From assembly GCA_947646735.1 (NCBI GenBank), contig CANTFK010000666.1:310001-374000 (forward strand): a stretch of 64,000 nucleotides of DNA, written 5' to 3'. The notes under the pieces were generated by a model. The model had not been told where the DNA came from and made no database searches. It saw only the letters and a list, made by a program, of their open reading frames with translations. Shown one piece after another: positions 1 through 11,653 of this stretch. The DNA comes from Peronospora farinosa (lineage: Eukaryota > Oomycota > Peronosporomycetes > Peronosporales > Peronosporaceae). The position numbers and the translations under genes are program-made. Each line of letters starts with the position of its first letter. Position 1 is the first letter of the stretch.

Positions 1-1434
1 CAGACTTTGAGCCACAAGTTGACTCGAAATCGAGTGAAAGGAGCTCCTCCAGCTGCTCCAGCACTAGCTGGAGAGAAGGAGACGGAGTCAAGTGTCCCTT
101 TAGAGGTAGTACATGCCAAAAAGAGGAAGAACGAAACACTTTTCAAGGAACGAGGAGCTCAAGAAGACTTTGGAGAGGAACATACGAGTGGCATTTGGGC
201 CCCATATTATGATAAAGGCAAGTACTTGACAGATGTAGAGCAGGGAACACTGACAGAGCAGCAAAAAGTGCTTTTAAAAGAACATCAAGAAGCCAAACGA
301 CGCAAAGCTGAAGCAAAGAGTGAAGTCGATGATGAAATGGATTTTGACCGGATGGTCGAAAAGAAAACGGCACATTTGTTACCGGCGAGATTGAAAGCTG
401 GACAGAAGGCATTGGAAGGAAAATCGACATTTTGTGGAGATCAAGAGTATGATTATCAAGGACGGGCATGGATCGAACCTCCACGAACTCTTAAACCGGA
501 TGATGGCGATCATCAGGTGTTTCTGCCGAAACGTTGTGTGCACAAATGGACAGGACATACTAAGGGTGTTCAGGCAATTGAACTGTTCCCTAAATATGGC
601 CACTTGTTGCTTTCAGGTAGCATGGATAATACAGTGCGTATCTGGGACGTCTACAATGAACGCAAATGTCAACGGGTGTATGAAGGCCACTCGGGTGCTG
701 TGCGGGGTATTAACTTTAGTGCCGATGGACGGCAGTTTTTGAGTTGCAGCTTTGATCGGTATATCCAGTTGTGGGACACGGAAACAGGACAGATAGTGAA
801 TTCGTTCACGACACGACGAGTGCCATATTGCGTCAAGTTCTATCCATTGGATAACACGCAGTTCGTCGTGGGTGACTCCAATAACATGGTAGTGCAATTT
901 GACACTCGGTCGGGCGAGATTGTGCAGGAGTATAACCATCACTTGCAGGCTGTGAACTCGGTTACGTTCGTGGACGACAACAAGCGTTTTGTGAGTACGT
1001 CCGATGACAAGAAGCTACTGGTGTGGGAATGGGGTATCCCAGTACCGATCAAGTACATTTCGGAGCCAAGCATGCACTCGATGCCAGCCGTGACTCTCCA
1101 CCCAAGCGGTGGCTTCTTTGCTGGTCAGTCACTCAACAACCAGATCGATGTCTACTCAGCGCGAGACAAGTTCAAGATCAACCGTAAGAAGGTGTTTAAG
1201 GGCCACCAGAATGCTGGGTACGCGTGCCAAATCGGATTCTCTCCCAATGGTCAGTACGTCATGTCAGGCGATGGCCAGGGTAAGTTGATGTTCTGGGACT
1301 GGAAATCAACGAAAATGATCAAGAATCTGCGCGCTCACGACCGGGGTCCAACCATGGGAGCCATTTGGCATCCTCTTGAGCCTAGCAAGGTGATCTCGTG
1401 TGGTTGGGACGGCCTCATCAAGTATTGGGATTAG
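1..1434 (+). CDS. CDC40: Pre-mRNA-processing factor 17 (PRP17/CDC40), 5' partial
   Basis: WD40 protein of the second catalytic step of pre-mRNA splicing, acting in the nuclear spliceosome. The frame is open from base 1 with no ATG at its start, so the 5' end lies outside the window. About 477 residues are present. The N-terminal third is charged and contains SGIWAPYYDKGKYL, typical of PRP17. It is followed by WHG-type blades from about residue 180 (KWTGHTKGVQAIELFPKYGH, then SGSMDNTVRIWDV, SCSFDRYIQLWD, STSDDKKLLVWEW, SGDGQGKLMFWDW), ending in SCGWDGLIKYWD just before the stop. A protein ending in a WD blade is normal for this family. The next gene is convergent on the other strand, about 390 bp away. 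Confidence 0.95.
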   Translation, partial: QTLSHKLTRNRVKGAPPAAPALAGEKETESSVPLEVVHAKKRKNETLFKERGAQEDFGEEHTSGIWAPYYDKGKYLTDVEQGTLTEQQKVLLKEHQEAKRRKAEAKSEVDDEMDFDRMVEKKTAHLLPARLKAGQKALEGKSTFCGDQEYDYQGRAWIEPPRTLKPDDGDHQVFLPKRCVHKWTGHTKGVQAIELFPKYGHLLLSGSMDNTVRIWDVYNERKCQRVYEGHSGAVRGINFSADGRQFLSCSFDRYIQLWDTETGQIVNSFTTRRVPYCVKFYPLDNTQFVVGDSNNMVVQFDTRSGEIVQEYNHHLQAVNSVTFVDDNKRFVSTSDDKKLLVWEWGIPVPIKYISEPSMHSMPAVTLHPSGGFFAGQSLNNQIDVYSARDKFKINRKKVFKGHQNAGYACQIGFSPNGQYVMSGDGQGKLMFWDWKSTKMIKNLRAHDRGPTMGAIWHPLEPSKVISCGWDGLIKYWD

Positions 1435-1819
1435 AACAAAGATATTTGGGGCGGGTCGTATCGCAGCTTGTTAGGGATTGTCGTATAGATACTGTAACAG
1501 CAGGCAAGAAGAGTTCGACAATCAATTGTGGTAACATCCTGATGCTTCGTTGATGGTGTAACAACCAACCATAGAGCACGCAAAAAAACGGAGTAGGATA
1601 TCGTAAATGATGCTCTATTTGCTCACGGTTACATGAAAACTGCATCCGAAGTACTCTCTTCTCTTTTCCTACATCTGCGTCTTCAACAGATACTTGTTTC
1701 GTACAAGTGACGCTCGACATTGACAAGCACGTGATGCTATCAGCTCGAGCACTCCTGACATAGCTCTTGATCTCATTCGCTTGTGTCCCTCTCTCTTATC
1801 CACGCAGTTGGCTTGTTGG

Positions 1820-2503
1820 TCATTCCAGAAAAAATATATCGTTCGAGCACGAATCTAGACTGTGGGTCTGCGAAGTTGGTGTCTGGAGCGTCGCTGCTTC
1901 GAGGATAAAGTCAATTTCCTCCTTGGACATGGGTAGGGGGTCAAAGTCGCCTAACATGGCTGCAAAGTTTGAGATTTTCATCTCCGGAACCGAGTCGATG
2001 CCGCAGAATTGATATTGAGTAGGTCCTGGTACAAGGCACTGGTCAAAGTCCACTCCTTTTCTCGTACTCAAAGATGGCACTGCAACTGAACAGGGCGAGG
2101 CTGTATCATTCATTGTCTTGTGACTGTGGTTTTGGTGCTTGTGGTTACGTCGTCGCTTCAACGAGCACGTGTTTTTGACCGACGAACGCAGTCCACGCTT
2201 CCGTCGTGCAATCTTTTCACGGTACTTTTGAGCATGAGTCATCGTCTGTCTCGTCGTGCGGGAACCCACATGAGCTGCAATCTCCTTCCACGGTCCCGAT
2301 GGAAAAAGCTCGAGACCTCCTAAGAACCGATTGTGTTCCTCAGCAGTCCATGCTCGTCCATTGGTGTTGGTTGGTAACATTTTTTCTTTATCCAACGAGT
2401 CAAACGGAATCGATGGCGCTTCCGACGGTAGACGGATCAATTCACCCGTACCATAGTAACTAGGCTTGAACAATTGGTTTTTAACATCGGCAGTGATGGC
2501 CAT
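1820..2503 (-). CDS. MYB-like transcription factor, SHAQKYF class
   Basis: Single-exon protein of 227 residues with one MYB-like repeat at about residues 48-98. It begins AWTAEEHNRFLGGLELF, continues GPWKEIAAHVGSRTTRQTMT and ends THAQKYREK. This is the plant/stramenopile SHAQKYF class, with Thr in place of the first Ser. A basic stretch (KIARRKRGLR) follows and may be a nuclear signal. The C-terminal half is low complexity with an acidic end (FDPLPMSKEEIDFI) that could be an activation region. The first ATG is used and nothing upstream extends the domain. The neighbour at 4754-5467 has the same orientation and a very similar repeat, and both share an LIRLP motif before it, so they look like tandem paralogues. 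Targets are unknown. Confidence 0.85.
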   Translation of the reverse strand: MAITADVKNQLFKPSYYGTGELIRLPSEAPSIPFDSLDKEKMLPTNTNGRAWTAEEHNRFLGGLELFPSGPWKEIAAHVGSRTTRQTMTHAQKYREKIARRKRGLRSSVKNTCSLKRRRNHKHQNHSHKTMNDTASPCSVAVPSLSTRKGVDFDQCLVPGPTQYQFCGIDSVPEMKISNFAAMLGDFDPLPMSKEEIDFILEAATLQTPTSQTHSLDSCSNDIFFLE

Positions 2504-4753
2504 TAGTACGTACAGATATCTCCTATCTAACGAACTAGTACTGATCAGTTACAGGAAGTGAGCAATTGAACGCAAAATGGAAAATGAGAGCGCAATTGTT
2601 CACACGGACAGAGAAGGCTTGTGTTTCTATGTTGCTCAAGAGATGAGACCAAGTCATTCCTATAGTCAACGTCGTGCTCTCTAGCCTTAGGTCAGTAGTT
2701 GTCCATCGTTTTTGCAGAAAATCCAATTCAGGATTCGCAACGTGTCTTCTTCATTCGTGACGTGAAGAATTCCAGTAATTTAGAGCAGGAATATACACAC
2801 GCTTAGCGTAAAAGGTTTAGCGTAGTAGGCAGGTGGTTCTTCTAAGGCTATCGACTAGAAGTCAGTGCTACTTTACGCAACGTGAGACGCGTTGAACGAC
2901 TTATGCACGTACTGTGGATTAGTTAAGGTCAGCACCATTTCAGTACGGGTGCTTCCTGCGTCACGGTCTTTGTCAATCGGTAACACGTAAGCGTGTACCA
3001 CTATTGCCACAGCATAGCACGCACTATTACGCTAGACTCGAATGGAAAAAGCGCTCACTTTCTAGTGGTCTCCATGAACAACTTTTCCGGTGCTTTTTTT
3101 TCGTGGAAACGTAGGAATCTTCACTGCATCTTATGAGTGTTCAATCGTGCTGATTCCTCATCGTCAATAATAATGTTGCGTTGCTGTTGCTAATGTGAAA
3201 CTGCAGCCGGCTTGAAGATTCACTCACATACGAAAACATACCTGCCCTTAGATACCTCGCCTCATTGTGTGATATCCTTGGAACCACATGCGATTCTTCA
3301 GCTGCCAAGGTGACACTATTACTAATATGTAAGGCTGGTGATCGTCAGACCTAGGGCCTCATCTCTTCATCAAGCTTCAATCCGGATCGAGCTAGAGAAG
3401 TTTAACATGTGATCTGTCTGTGTCTAATGAGTTCTCGTGCACCACCGAAACATTTGCCATGCTCGAAGGTCGTATCCATTTTTGACCATTAATCTGCTAA
3501 TGCCCAGACTGATGGACTGAGCTCTTTGGAGGATAAGGACAAGTGTGCATGTGCTCTTGAGATATTTGTTTTCTGTCGTGATGATACGTGATGCGCTGCT
3601 GTGTTCTCTATTCTTAAACTTGCTGCATGTAATGGTTCAACTGACAACACTAGCAATCTTTGTTTCTCACTGTCCCGTCTTGTAAAGACAGAATATTGTT
3701 CGTCTTCGTCACGCTCACCGCTTGCAAACCTCGTTGCCATCTGTAGCAGTCGAGCTAAGGTGGTTGACAAGAGCGTGGGATTGCTACAGACTAAATGGCA
3801 GAGGTTCAGGAAGAGTTACGATGCTATCGGATTGGGACAAAGCGAAGTCTCATCGTTGAGAAAATTTGACGAGGTAATGGTCATATGCTGATTCTTCTGC
3901 TGGATGTTCCTGGTTCTTGAAGTTGGAGTCGACCTAGTGCCACATGCTGCATGTCGCCTTCAGCACAAATCACGCACTTTGACAACTTCACGTACAGCTT
4001 GTTTTTCTTTTGCAAGATCTCTCCACAGAGTTGCGTAGATATTCATTGACATCCTTTGATCTTTGTAGACGCAGATAGATGTTATCGTAAACGAGCGCGT
4101 AAGTGCTAGATTCTTACAAAGCGATGAAGTCAATCGGTGCGTAAAATTACATCGTTCTCAGCATGATAGTGTTGGGCTCTAGCTCAGTCTGAATATGTTT
4201 TGAACATCTCATTGAGCATCGTGAGATGGTTCGTCTTCTAGTTCAACGATTCCGTAGGCATAAAGCATTCATGCCGCTAGATATTTTTAACAAGGCCGGA
4301 AGCTATAGACAGTAACAAACGTTCAACAGAGGGGTTGCGTTTTTTTGGTATCATGTACAGTATCATCGAACTGAACGGTGCACACATCGATCTAGACAAG
4401 ATGCAGACTATTAAGAGGCTAGTCAGTTCCTTGGACTTAGTGAATTGGATGTGGGCAGCAATTCTGCAAGCAGTTTGCGGATCAGACTAAATTACTGTTC
4501 ACAGGGGGCTCAATTGCCATGCTGGCGCTCAAAGGAAGCGTACTAGCTACAGCTTACCATATTTCACATAGCTTACCAGATTTGTGTAGTGTCGAGCTTG
4601 TTATCGTACAGTATAACTTCCAGCCTGCCAATGTCTCTAGTAGTCGTGCATGATAAATTATGATAAGATCGTAGCTCCAGACTTGTTACTCGCAAGTCAT
4701 ATGACTTTACATGTGACAGAACCATGTTTCTTCAAGTTTAACAGCTAGCTGAT
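2504..4753. other. Long gene-poor interval between the two MYB genes
   Basis: About 2.2 kb with stops in all frames and no recognisable domain. It contains the upstream region of the 1820-2503 gene and the 3' flank of the 4754-5467 gene. One open minus-strand stretch at 3489-3790 has coding-like composition but no ATG (see findings). No RNA gene or transposon terminus was recognised. Confidence 0.6.
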
Positions 4754-5467
4754 CTACAGCATCGTACTCTCGGTCCTGGGGAAGTCGCAGTTGACACCAT
4801 TGACTGGTTTCTCGTCGTCCCTGGGGAAAACCGCATAGCCATAAAGCTCACAAAAAGCTTGAAAGGATGGAGAGAGCTCACCCAACTCGACTTTATCATC
4901 CCCGTTGTTCTGTAGAGGAACCGCTTGCTCATTGATGTCCAGTCGACGGTCTACTGCCTTAGGTGATTGTTGGAATGCTTGATCTTTAACGTTGGTAGGA
5001 ACCACAAAGCCATCGTACGCTACTGGCGTCATAGGTACAGGCTGTGCTAAGGACTCCATAAAGTACTTACGCTCTTGACGCTGAATCTTTTGACGGTGTT
5101 TCTGTGCATGTGTCATGGTTTGACGTGGTGTACGAGTACCGACATAAGAAGCGACATACTTCCACGGCCCGGATGGAAAAAGCTCGAGACCCTGAAGGAA
5201 TCGGTCGTGTTCGTCCTTCGTCCAGGGTACTCCATGACATTGTGACTTCTCCCGGATTTCCGGTACTACCACCTGCTCAGCTATAACCTTTGTTGTCTTC
5301 ATGGCTATCTTCTTCTTGTTACAGGTGCCCTCGACATTTTGCGGTGGCTGACTCGTTGGAAGACGAATGAGCGGTGGACCAAGAGGTGCTTCCATGAAGT
5401 CACACAGGTTCTTATCCCCTGACTGCGATGTAAACACTTCACCACGGATCCGAGTAGAGATTGTCAT
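4754..5467 (-). CDS. MYB-like transcription factor, SHAQKYF class (tandem paralogue)
   Basis: Single-exon protein of 237 residues. One MYB-like repeat lies at about residues 79-128: PWTKDEHDRFLQGLELF, GPWKYVASYVGTRTPRQTMT, THAQKHRQKIQ. The LELFPSGPWK core is identical to that of the upstream paralogue, and the signature reads THAQKH. The N-terminus has a proline-rich LIRLPTSQPP segment that matches the paralogue. The C-terminal part is acidic (DKVELGELSPSFQAF). It presumably acts as a nuclear DNA-binding regulator, from family knowledge; target genes cannot be inferred from the sequence. Confidence 0.85.
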   Translation of the reverse strand: MTISTRIRGEVFTSQSGDKNLCDFMEAPLGPPLIRLPTSQPPQNVEGTCNKKKIAMKTTKVIAEQVVVPEIREKSQCHGVPWTKDEHDRFLQGLELFPSGPWKYVASYVGTRTPRQTMTHAQKHRQKIQRQERKYFMESLAQPVPMTPVAYDGFVVPTNVKDQAFQQSPKAVDRRLDINEQAVPLQNNGDDKVELGELSPSFQAFCELYGYAVFPRDDEKPVNGVNCDFPRTESTML

Positions 5468-6130
5468 ACAGGATTGGAAGTAGAAACACGCTCAGTAGCA
5501 GCTCGAAGCACTGGACGGTAAGTTCTATAATGTCACTTCTTCTTCTCGTCCGGCGTAGTCAGTCGCAGACAAGCATGTCTCCTGACATCTGCATAGGAAC
5601 GGGACAGCGGGACAGAAGTCATACCTGATACCTTAATAGCAACGGCAGCAGTGACAAAGATGTTGACTTGAATCAATAGAAGTGTGTCAATGGTTCACTT
5701 TGAAAGTGGAATGGTTCAGTCGACAAGAAGACGTTTGCAATGGATCGACAACCAATGCATCAAGTTGTAGGCACATGGGCACCTCTCCTTCATGTCGAAA
5801 TGGTCCTGCAGCTGCTGACAACCACTGCACGGCAAAAGTTAACGCGTAAGAAGGATGGTGATGATTTGGGAAGAAAAGCTGCGGCTACCTGCATGGGATG
5901 GTCGATTCCACTCAACAAGATACAAAGGCGAGATTAGGAGACGTGCTAGTGAGTGATATACGCACTCTCAAGTCTCTGATCTGCCAAGTCATTTGCTAAG
6001 CCGGTACGACGAAGAGAACCCTTTCAGGTGGGAGCATCATCAGAGAGACCTTGACGGAGACGGCGAACCAACTTTTATAAGGTGGTCAAAGGGGGAGGCT
6101 TTCTCCTCGCTGCGCGTGCTTAAGTTGAGT
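5468..6130. other. Intergenic region, no gene seen
   Basis: Upstream region of the second MYB gene. A short plus-strand frame (5740-5937) has no domain and unlikely composition. No repeat or RNA gene was recognised. Confidence 0.5.
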
Positions 6131-6995
6131 GAGTTCATCGTCATTCAGGATTCGATTGAGTAACCAACAAGCTGTCAATCGCTCCTGCTGTACTCTGTAA
6201 ATTCAAGAAGTACGAGAATCAATCGCCACCTTCGAGTAGAAGCCGCTTGATATCCGCGTTGTCGGAACAAACACAACACGACCAGCACTTTGAATACACG
6301 CGATTGTGACGGGGTTTAAAAGCTACAAAGTGGTAAATACGTTCGTTTATGTGAAGAACAGCTAGCACTGCGTGCATGAATGGGTCATGTACTTGCATCC
6401 TTTGTGTGACAATGCTCTTGGACTAGTTGTGATGTAAAACAAGAGTCCAAACATGAAAGTTAATGCTGCTCAGCACGGCCAGAATGGACATGACTCGAGC
6501 GCACAACAGCACGCCTGCATCTACTTGCAGTTGCTATGACGCTGCAGCTCCACGACATTCGACGACTACAACACAACTGCCAACTACCAACAACAACAAG
6601 AAGAAGAAAACGATACCGACAAGAGCTTTGCACTGCTACCTATTGTCTCTGAATCTGACGACGAAATCGACGAGGACGCCATGGACTACACTGCCGATTA
6701 CTTTACCCCACTCCATGATGTCTGTATCGTATCCGTCAATGTCGAGACAGTAGATGTTCCAGTCAATGACTTGAGTGAATGCAGACTTTGCAGGACTGCA
6801 GTCAAAAGCTATGACTCTATCGACGACGGCATGCAACTCGATAAAAAGCCTCGAACGCTATCGTTTTCAACTATTGAAACAAGCAGCAACGATAGTCGGC
6901 TGTCTCTGTCAAGCGAATATGGCGAGGACGAGGAAATACAAGGCCTTCAAACGTGCTCAAAGTCACAACAGTGGCATGTCAGATTGTAGTCATGT
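6131..6995. pseudogene. Broken, internally inverted copy of the gene at 21942-22541
   Basis: The block at about 6540-6995 reads on the plus strand and is nearly identical to the C-terminal two thirds of the intact gene at 21942-22541 (which reads on the minus strand). It includes the shared MDYTADYFTPLHDVCIV segment and ends with a stop after QWHVRL. A separate block at about 6131-6196 matches the N-terminal coding region, but in the opposite relative orientation, so it reads on the minus strand here. The sequence between the blocks is unrelated, and an in-frame stop precedes the C-terminal block. The copy is therefore a duplicate split by an inversion or a compound insertion. The high similarity suggests a recent event. 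The remaining 102-codon frame from 6681 might still be translated, but it lacks the membrane segment. Confidence 0.75.
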
Positions 6996-7550
6996 TCAGC
7001 ATCAGTGGCTTCTTGCATCAAGTGCCCAGCATATTCAGACTTAAAGACGCGTCAATCACCAATAGCTGACGCAAAAGCTGAGTGCAAACAATATTGCGCT
7101 TAGAACGTTGTGAAAGTATTGCAGACTGTTTCAGAGTGCTGGACAGGAAACAATTAGAGCCATGCCGAAGATAACTCCGACCAATCCAGGATATGGCTAT
7201 AGAGATTCCGGTGTTCTTCATTTAGCCACTACCGATACGGACACGGCTATCATGAGAATCCTCGAACAGGTGCTGAGGAAACGAATAGTACATCACCACC
7301 ATTTCACAATAAACACCATGGTTTCACGCGAACGGACTGCGTTAGGCTACTTAAAAACCCAGAAAATTTTTCAAATGAGTACATCGTCCAGGTAGCCGCG
7401 TCAACAAAATGCAGGTATCCAAACAATCGATACGGCTTGGTAACTTGGTGTTGTGAAGATGCAATTGGTAATGGTGTTGTTCATATTGAAATCAATCAGG
7501 ATCACAAGTATCAAGTTGGGATACTTTGAATTGCATTGTGTGCTGTCAGA
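6996..7550. other. Intergenic region, no gene seen
   Basis: Separates the pseudogene copy from the 3' end of the PX/PDZ gene. Only short, composition-poor open frames occur. Confidence 0.5.
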
Positions 7551-10500
7551 TCAATCTGTGGCCAGTAGAGACACCACTCGGTTCCAGAAAGTGCCTTTGT
7601 TCGAATGCAACGCATGGTCCGAAGTTCTGTAAAAAGAGTGAGGTTTGTTCTTGTTCTCATCATCTCCGGGGCTGTCATCACGCCATTTGACAGCGTTAGC
7701 ATCGACACTTGAGTCTTGTGCTATGCCCTGCCTGCGGTAAATGTCACTAATGCCGGCGCCTCTCAAGTCTGCAAAGGGCGAGTCGGCATTTGAACGACTG
7801 AAGCGAGAACGCTGGTAATCTCCGTACGGGTTTACACCGTTGCTCACTAATGCTGCGTAATTGCGCTTCTCTGCTTCCGTCAACACTTCCACCTGATGAC
7901 GCCACACAGCTACTTGCTGCATGAGACTTTCCACCTCCTCTGAGTGCTCTTCTGCCAATTTCTGTAGATACTCTTCGTGCTTGCGTTGACTTTCGTTTGC
8001 TGCCACCTCCAGCATCTTCCGAGCACGACGTTCTGCTAGATACTTAGCGTTCTCGATCGATCGATTCGATTCCTTCACCAGTTGCTCCTCGTGCTCAGCA
8101 AGTCGTGCTTTGGCGATCTCCTGTGCTTTTTCCAGCATGGTCTCGTACTCTCTTTTGTTTGTAGCGAGCTCAGCCTCGGCTTCTTGCGTACGTATACGCG
8201 ATTTCTCTAACTCTTGGCGTTGCACCTTTACCTCTTCTTTGAGCTTGGTGATTACAGCGTCGCTTTGTTCAATATTGGTCTGTAAACAACGTTCTCTCTC
8301 AGCTGCGCGCTCATGTGAAAGTCGCAACTCGCGGTGGGCATCCTGAAGAATACCAATCTCATCACGAATAGACGCATTCTCCATCAAAGCGAGCTGCAGA
8401 CTGTGACTTAAATCGATCTGGGCTTCTGCCACACAGTCCAGATTGTTCACAAATGCATTGGCTCCTATCTCGTGTGGTTTCATCAAGCTCGGAGAGCGAG
8501 GAATGCTACTTCCATTACTCACCGCAACTTCTGTCTCCACAAATGGACTGAAGTCCTTGTACCAACGAAAACACAAACTTGTGGGGCGCGAAGCCGAGCG
8601 CAAACGTTTGACTGTAATCGCAAAAGAAGCACCAAACGTGCTCTCGTTGTTGATAGATACCAACACAAAACCCTTACACAAACGCTTCTCGCTGCCTTGA
8701 TGCTCACGTCTCGACGAGAAAAATACAGGCGGCATCTCCAGTATCGTTGCTTCCACGTCACAAAGTTTGCAGCTCCGAAATGACAAACCAATTGGACCAG
8801 TGGCGGTGCTCCAGACACCCTGCGCCTTACGCCCCAGGTTTGCCGTCTTGTTTTCCATACACTCGTATTCATCGCTGTCGTCGCTTTCGTTTGAGTCATA
8901 CTCGGGTAAGAAAGCTTTCGCTTTTGACTCAGCACGTCGCTTTTGAACAAGTTCACGCAGCAATGACGGTGGCAAGTAGGTAAAGAATCCACGCAAAATA
9001 AGGTCGCGAGATCCCCCACTGATGTCATCCCATGAAAAGAGAGCGGATCCGCTACCTTTCAACAACGAGTGGTAACTCGATCCCGACGCCATATCAGCTG
9101 TCTCGCCACGCTGCTTGCATGTAGCACTTACAATACCAGTACCATTCACGCTATTTGAACCCAAAGCTTTGTTCGCGTCAGAACCGCTTCCACCACTAAA
9201 CAAATCACCAAACACGGAACCAAAGAGACCAAGCTGCGATCGAGGGGCATCCACACTATAACTGCGATGACTCGGATTTGAAAAAGGTTTGCAAATGACG
9301 CCTTGGCTTTCTGCTGAATTCCCACTGCCACATTCTCCGCTGACACTAGACGTTACTTTTTTCCTTCCACTTGATAATTCTGCTGCGGACGTAGCATTGA
9401 CACTACTCTGCGGCGTTACCAAGCTGCTTCTTTTGTGATTTAGATTCGGATTGTACACAAATCGAAGACGTAGTGGCAGACCCAAGCTGCGCAGTTGAAT
9501 CAGCACTTGATCAAATGGCACATCGTCAACATTGACGCCATTAACTCGGACTAATCGTGCTCCAACTCGGACATCTACCAGCGCTGGATCCAGCTCGTCT
9601 TGATCTCGAAGAAATCCTGCTACAGTTGCTCCCAAGAACTGTCTATCTTGCTCGTGACTCGGCGTCAATCTCAATCCCAAACCTGCTCTTGTTGTCAATG
9701 AATTCTGCAGCTTGGACGGATAAGCAGCCGGCGCTACTTGTGTAAGCTGCACATTCAATTCCTCCATAGCCAAAGCAAAGCTCGGCATACCTGGAAACAC
9801 ATGTGGAAACGGACAATTTGCCCCAGCAAATAAAAAACAGCTCAGCATCATGACCGGAAGTGCCTCTGCCTTGTCCGTCCGCAACATGTACAACACTGGA
9901 TCTCCTCGTTGTTCAATGGTCTTTAAACTCACACTACTCCGTCGTCTCGTACTGGTCGTCGAGTTCATTCTCGACGATCTTTGCAACCTGCTTGTGCTCA
10001 TACTCGACATGGCTACAAAATCTCCCGTAGCATCACTCGTGCCATGATTATTACCAGGATACTGCATTTTCTTCGCAACTTTTTTCTCAAGTTGTGCTAC
10101 TCGTTGCTGCTGTAAAGCCTGGAATTTTTCCTTTTCTTGCCTTTCTTGTTTCTGTTGCACTAGTTGGCAATAGTGCTGCGTCTTCTTTACAACTTGTTCC
10201 AGCCATTGATGCAGTTCCACAAGCCGATCTTTACAATGTGGAGCATACAAAATCTTAAGATAAGCTTGAGACAGACGTGGTACACGTACAGACCGATCAA
10301 TTCCTGCGTCCAATGAGTAGGTACAATACTTTTGAAATTGTCGATAGCGACGATAGATTTTCCAACTCGAGCGTTTCAAATTCCTAGTGTCATCGATTGA
10401 ACATTCAAAGACATAACTACAAGGTAAAAAATACAATGTCTTGTAAGTAAAATGTCTTCAAATTGATAAAAAAATAGTCACAAAATGGAATGAAAAAAGA

Positions 10501-10737
10501 CGTAGAAAAAAATAATCCAATGGAACGAACGTACATGGTGATACTTTCAAGCGTGCGATAATAACCTATTGGTTTAATGTTTACAACTTGTGTCGCTATG
10601 AATGTCGTAAGCTTTTGCCATGTTTCTAATTGGGTAAATGCTTGATTACGTTCATTTAAAAACGGTCGAGGTAATCCCAATGCTTTTGAAATCGTCGTGA
10701 TCGTTTCTGTCTCCATTTGTCTTGCAAATTGTATCAA
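7551..10737 (-). CDS. PX domain, two PDZ-like domains and coiled-coil scaffold protein
   Basis: Two exons by splice consensus: 10737-10535, then a 118-bp intron (donor GTACGT, acceptor TTGTAG), then 10416-7551. Phase 2 is kept across the junction, giving about 1022 residues. The junction reads SITIYVFEC and restores a PX domain (residues about 45-150, with YRRYRQFQKYC and a following basic patch), expected to bind phosphoinositides. A first PDZ-like domain lies at about 305-391 (AGLGLRL, VGARLVRVNGVNVDDVPFDQ). A second, more divergent one is at about 600-700 (GPIGLSF, GFVLVSINNEST). A long coiled coil covers about 740-920. It is probably a membrane-associated adaptor. The exact partner is unknown, and the single-exon reading from 10436 would lose the first PX strands. 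Confidence 0.8.
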
Positions 10738-11653
10738 ACTATTTTTTACTTAGTAAAATGCCAAGTAAAAAATCAAAATATTCCAAACTGCCAATTGGTG
10801 TTGTGACTTATTGAATTCTTTTTTTATTAATTGATTGATTGACGAGTCGAAAGTGACCCATAAGAATCGACTTCAAGAGCGAAACGATCCAGCAACGTTC
10901 GATCGACGCTATTAAACTCGAATGTCTCTTAACAACTATACTATCTGAGTCATGAGGTGGCTACATGTGTACGTTTTATGCATTGAGCTCTGTTCTTTTT
11001 CTAGGAATTGGTATCAATTATAAGACTCAGGACCGGACAAAAAAGCTCTATTTTATTATACCGCTATATAGAGGGTCTAGACGTTTAACAGTAGGTGACT
11101 ATTATCAGCATATGATTTTTTTCTTCTAGAAATTTTCGTCACTCCTGGTTGTGGTGTCAGCAGTAAACGCTTGTGGTATATTAAAATTCACTGTACTCCT
11201 GCTGATGTCTTTGGTACCGAGGATCGTTGTTGCTAGTTTCATTTTCTCCTCTTCAGCTCGGCACTTTGTACACATTGTTCTTGTCATTTCTTGTCGTCGA
11301 GTTTTCAACCACAAATCAAAAATATAGGTCGTCGTCTGCTTCCACTCACTCACTCACTCACACTCTCTTTTTTTTCTCGGTCAATGAGTTGCAAATCTCG
11401 TCTTCCGGTTACCAGATCTCGTATTGTTGAATGCGGTTGTCGTATTGATCTGGAGTTACCGTCGTCGGTCTTAATGCTTCGGGGACTGCTGCGTTGAGTC
11501 TTTTCTTTCTTTAGGTGTCACGATCCACGCGAGTCGAACACACCACCCCCTTCTCCGCCATGCGTGCTGTCGTCTCTGCGTTAAAGTACTCGCCATCCAT
11601 TGACTTTATTCGGAATTTAACTGCACACAAACATCATAAGAAGCATCTCTCTG
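10738..11653. other. Intergenic region with CACT microsatellite
   Basis: Upstream region of the PX/PDZ gene and 3' flank of the bZIP-PAS gene. It holds a short (CACT)n tract at about 11341-11362. The minus-strand frame 11126-11353 has no recognisable domain and I do not call it. Confidence 0.5.

Noticed and set aside
10417..10436. ATG at 10436 as the start of the PX/PDZ protein
   Set aside because: These bases are the 3' end of an intron; splicing from 10535 to 10416 restores the PX strands.
11126..11353. 75-codon minus-strand frame after the bZIP-PAS gene
   Set aside because: No homology recognised, includes the antisense of the CACT repeat.
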